This document shows positions 60,967 to 64,000 of a stretch of DNA of 64,000 nt, one piece after another. The first letter of the stretch is position 1. The number at the start of each line of letters is the position of its first letter. The notes below the pieces were generated by a model that did not search any database, had not been told where the DNA came from, and worked only from the letters and a program-made list of their open reading frames with translations. Made by a program: the position numbers and the translations under genes. Source of the stretch: Brugia malayi (Eukaryota > Nematoda > Chromadorea > Rhabditida > Onchocercidae); the NCBI RefSeq assembly GCF_000002995.4, contig NW_025062479.1:7493721-7557720 (forward strand), read 5' to 3'.

Positions 60967-62532
60967 TCACTTGTTCGCATAATTGACATACATCGATTGC
61001 GAAGGCGTTATCTTAAAGTTGTTCAAACCAGAACGAGCTGACGTTGCTTCGGCTTCCGTCTCAAATTCAACAAATGCAATATCTGGCCTATTCGGTATAC
61101 GTCTGATGTCTTTCAGACCAGGGTAACTGTAAAAAAAAGGAAGAGAACTTATTTCAAATACTGCACTTCAAATTAATGTTAATTGAGAGCATTAATGAAA
61201 CAATTCAATTCATGCAACACAATACTAATACTTCCCAATAACAAACAAACCAAATAAGCACAGCAAGAACTGCTCTGTTGTACTGCATTTTTTCAAAATC
61301 AAAGAATTGGATCATGGAAAGATTATGACTAAAACTTACGGATTGAAAAGAAGGGAAAGCATTTGCTCTGTTGTTTCTTCAGGCAGATTTGTGCAAAAGA
61401 GGATTTTATTTGGAGGATTTGCTTTTTCCGGAAGCTCAGTTTTACCAGTAGCGATTTTGTCCATACGCATCTACATGAAATTAAGTGCAGTAGACTTATA
61501 TTATATATATATGTACATATATATATCAACGAAACTCTACCTTCTTATTCTCTTTTACATGGCTTGTTTTTTTCCGTTTTTCTCCAGCAGCTTGTTTAGC
61601 AAGAAGATGCTTTTTTGGACGATCAATATACGTACCCTTCGCTTTCGCAATAACGTCAGAATCTTCGCGCGCAAATTGTATGCGCTGCAAAATGAAATAT
61701 TTTAAGTATTCTGGTACTTAAACTATATTCATTAAAGGACTACAATGTTTGAAGATGGGGAGTGACAAACGATTTACTATCGTGATGTTAAAACAGAAAA
61801 ACCACAGATGAAAAAAATTGCAAAAATTAAATCAGAACGTCATGTAGATATAAGAAATACTGATGATACGTAGAAGATACGTAGAAGGTCCTAATATAGG
61901 AAGTCAGGCCTACCATAGGCTTATCATAAAACGGGAAGCCTTGCATTGCACGCAGGGCGTTCGTTGCTGAACTTATTTCTTTGAATATTACATGTGCCTG
62001 CAGAAATGTATTTGCTTATTGCATATATAAGCGAACAGGTGAAGGTGAGCTATAAGATATTAACATATTCGCATTTTAATACATAATTGCGATTGTACAT
62101 ATAAACACATAAAATGAAAGGATCAGAACAAAACATCTCGCATATATATATATATATATATATAATAGGGTTTGAACTATCTTTAAAGCGTAAAAATACA
62201 CTAAGAATAAAACAAACCTGCCCACGCATCTTCAATGTTTTGAATGCCATTATATCAATGATCTGCCCGAACTGAGAAAAAATTGCATAAAGAGCCTTCT
62301 TGAGCTCTGAAAAAAGTATACTTTACTAATCTCATAGCACAAAATTTATGTTATAGTAAATGTAAATTACCTCTTCAATGAAAACTTCCAAGACATCTCA
62401 CACTGCTTTCATTCAGCTTGCGCACATCAGAACTACAACGGAAGAGCTATTCAAAGGGCCGAACCTACCTTCCTTTTTCGTTTTTTCATTAAGATTGTTG
62501 ATATAAATAGTGTGGTTTGGCTTTACATCCAT
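60967..62532 (-). CDS. U1A / U2B'' snRNP protein (two RRMs)
   Basis: Proteins of this family bind the U1 snRNA or U2 snRNA stem-loop in spliceosomal snRNPs. Six exons (62469-62532, 62218-62306, 61914-61997, 61541-61684, 61340-61470, 60967-61126) join in phase to 223 residues. RRM1 has the diagnostic N-terminus [12 protein letters not shown], then [34 protein letters not shown] and [13 protein letters not shown] lysine-rich linker ([14 protein letters not shown]) follows. RRM2 starts [16 protein letters not shown] and ends [13 protein letters not shown]...MYVNYANK. The short linker and total length are close to human U2B'' (225 residues), but invertebrates use one or two such proteins for both snRNPs, so the target RNA cannot be told. 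GGTTCCAG lies 15 bases upstream of the ATG as a likely trans-splice acceptor. Confidence 0.95.
62142..62164. repeat. (TA)n microsatellite
   Basis: About 11 TA dinucleotides in the second intron of the U1A/U2B'' gene. Confidence 0.9.
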
Positions 62533-63503
62533 GACGAATGTACCTGGAACCAATAAAGTCATAATAACATCAAAGAAATACGTCATTGACTCCTCACACC
62601 CAAACCACGAATGAAGCTTATTCCAGCCAGGTTAAAGTCTTTAACAATCCGGAGTGGTAAAACGCAGCCGATGATTTCACCATCTCCAACGAAGTTATGG
62701 GAACGTACTCTCGCTATGAAACTCACTGATCTTATGACCCACATTACCAAATAACACTAAGTAGCCGTCTTCAAATAGACTTTCTGGAGAAATTTTCGTT
62801 TATGCGATATTCTACATTTATGTATCATCCTAGTCCTAGTCAGATCTCTTGCACAACCGCTAGTCAACTACTTGGTATTGCCTTTTTTCAAGATTATACT
62901 ATCGAGCATCTGGAAACCCTTCTTCCAAAAAAGAATTTCAGCCATTTGTCCAGCACTTCATCCCGCCTGCATATGAACAGTATACAATACAATTTCGTCA
63001 GCTTACCTGGAAGTCAAAAGTTCTGATTACTATTACAAAATGGAAGTAGTCATTACTGCGCACTTAGAAAAATGACAATTCTTCGTGCAAGCCGAAAGTT
63101 GTCGCTTTGAGAAAATCAATTTCATTTCGAGGCTACATATTGTCCACGATTTTTGCAATAGGGCCAAACATGAGACTTTATTTAGGGATTGCACTCATGG
63201 CTGATATTGTTCCAGGTGCTGAATTAAATTAGACTGAAGTGGAGGAGTACGGCGCTTTTATTGAGGACGCATTGTTTTTCCGACAAGGCAATCTGAATAT
63301 TGTATCTCTTCCTAACAACGTGTGAAAGTTCCATGTACCAACTGCAGGAATGAAACTGGTTAGTGAAAGATCGGGAAATAACAGTCCAGTTGTTTCAAAT
63401 TTCCAAATCCCGAACACCTGCAGTTGACCCGCTGAGACCTGCCAAGTATGCTTTTCACATTTATTCGTCTAATGTTAATCTACTTTTATTTCTGTTTGTT
63501 TAG
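62533..63503. other. Intergenic or intronic region right of the U1A/U2B'' gene
   Basis: An open stretch at about 63070-63231 (+) reads GPNMRLYLGIALMADIVP with hydrophobic character. A short piece near 63424-63444 after CACCTGCAG reads VDPLRPA and ends at GTATGC. Both could be exons of the gene that ends at 63857, but their phases do not join simply to the exon at 63504. No other coding sequence was recognised. Confidence 0.3.
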
Positions 63504-63857
63504 CCAAAGTGGACACATGTTTTTTGGGGTGCCAGTTTCTGGTGTTATCCATTATACGTTCTTGTCAATTTACATCGCGTGGAAGTTGTAAAATATGACA
63601 TATATGGGAATTTAATACAAGACACGGTAAGCACACGATTCATCTTTGGTCCAGCTCTTGAATTTTCAAACATATGACTTAGTAACTCAAGCCTTGTCAT
63701 GCGAAAGACTGACCATATACCAATTGTATGCATTTGTCCCACATTTCAGAGGACACGTTTAACCTGTTCGATATTATTTGTACATCATTCCAATCTATTT
63801 CAGGCAGTAGCGGAATATTGGTGGCGTTACCCAGCTAGAAAAAAGGATCGGCAATAG
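63504..63857 (+). CDS. Last two exons of an unrecognised small protein
   Basis: Exon 63504-63626 (acceptor TTGTTTAG, donor ACG|GTAAGC) and exon 63804-63857 (acceptor TATTTCAG) join in phase 0 to give PKWTHVFWGASFWCYPLYVL, a likely membrane segment. VNLHRVEVVKYDIYGNLIQD and AVAEYWWRYPARKKDRQ follow before the stop codon. The single membrane stretch followed by a charged tail resembles small accessory subunits of respiratory complexes, but I recognise no specific family. The upstream exons are uncertain. AATAAA at about 63986 may be the polyadenylation signal. Confidence 0.5.
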
Positions 63858-64000
63858 CTGCCTACTCCTAGACTATAAAAATGCACGTGGTCCAATATTC
63901 ACATAACTCGTTATGTAGAAGGTGTAACATGCCTTGAAATTTCCAAGTCTCCGCAATCTACATTCGTCCTGTATAATTCGTATCAATAAATTTTCATACC

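Overview
The window looks like nuclear DNA of a nematode. It is AT-rich, its genes are broken into many short exons with GT-AG introns, and several start codons sit just downstream of a pyrimidine-AG acceptor, as expected for spliced-leader addition. The recognisable proteins are animal ones with clear nematode counterparts: Pax6/VAB-3, a short G-protein gamma subunit, a BTBD1/2-type BTB-PHR protein, mitochondrial peroxiredoxin, DNA polymerase kappa, HSCB and a U1A/U2B''-type protein. Degenerate BEL/Pao retrotransposons fill about 10 kb. A parasitic spirurid (clade III) species is my inference from base composition, intron size and BEL/Pao content; no marker in the window proves the species.

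Layout. 1-10.6 kb: sparse sequence, then the homeobox half of a Pax6 gene on the + strand; the paired-box exons are not seen here. 12.5-13.5 kb: a small G gamma gene on the - strand. 16.3-18.4 kb: a 2.1-kb TATC-based satellite. 18.4-24.4 kb: no gene seen. 24.6-27.4 kb: the first copy of a nearly perfect 2.79-kb direct duplication, holding a solo LTR-like sequence and a 5'-truncated peroxiredoxin gene. 29.8-34.4 kb: a complete 15-exon BTB-PHR gene on the + strand, with two GC-AG introns. 36.6-46.6 kb: a wreck of several BEL/Pao elements in both orientations. 46.8-49.6 kb: the second copy of the duplication, whose peroxiredoxin continues into its mitochondrial presequence exons. 51.4-55.1 kb: DNA polymerase kappa on the + strand, followed by a decayed copy of its own tail. 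56-62.5 kb: three - strand genes, a one-RRM protein like the N-terminus of CstF-64, HSCB, and a two-RRM U1A/U2B'' protein. The + strand exons of an unrecognised small membrane-type protein lie at the right end.

The genes do not form one pathway. Peroxiredoxin-3 and HSCB are mitochondrial (peroxide removal; Fe-S cluster transfer). The RRM proteins belong to RNA processing. Polymerase kappa acts in DNA damage tolerance. VAB-3 and G gamma act in development and signalling. The most interesting region is the peroxiredoxin duplication: its left breakpoint lies beside a BEL/Pao LTR-like sequence, and its right breakpoint lies 14 bp before an exon, where the new flank supplies an in-frame ATG. All exon models were built by eye from conserved protein sequence, splice consensus and phase; none has transcript support.
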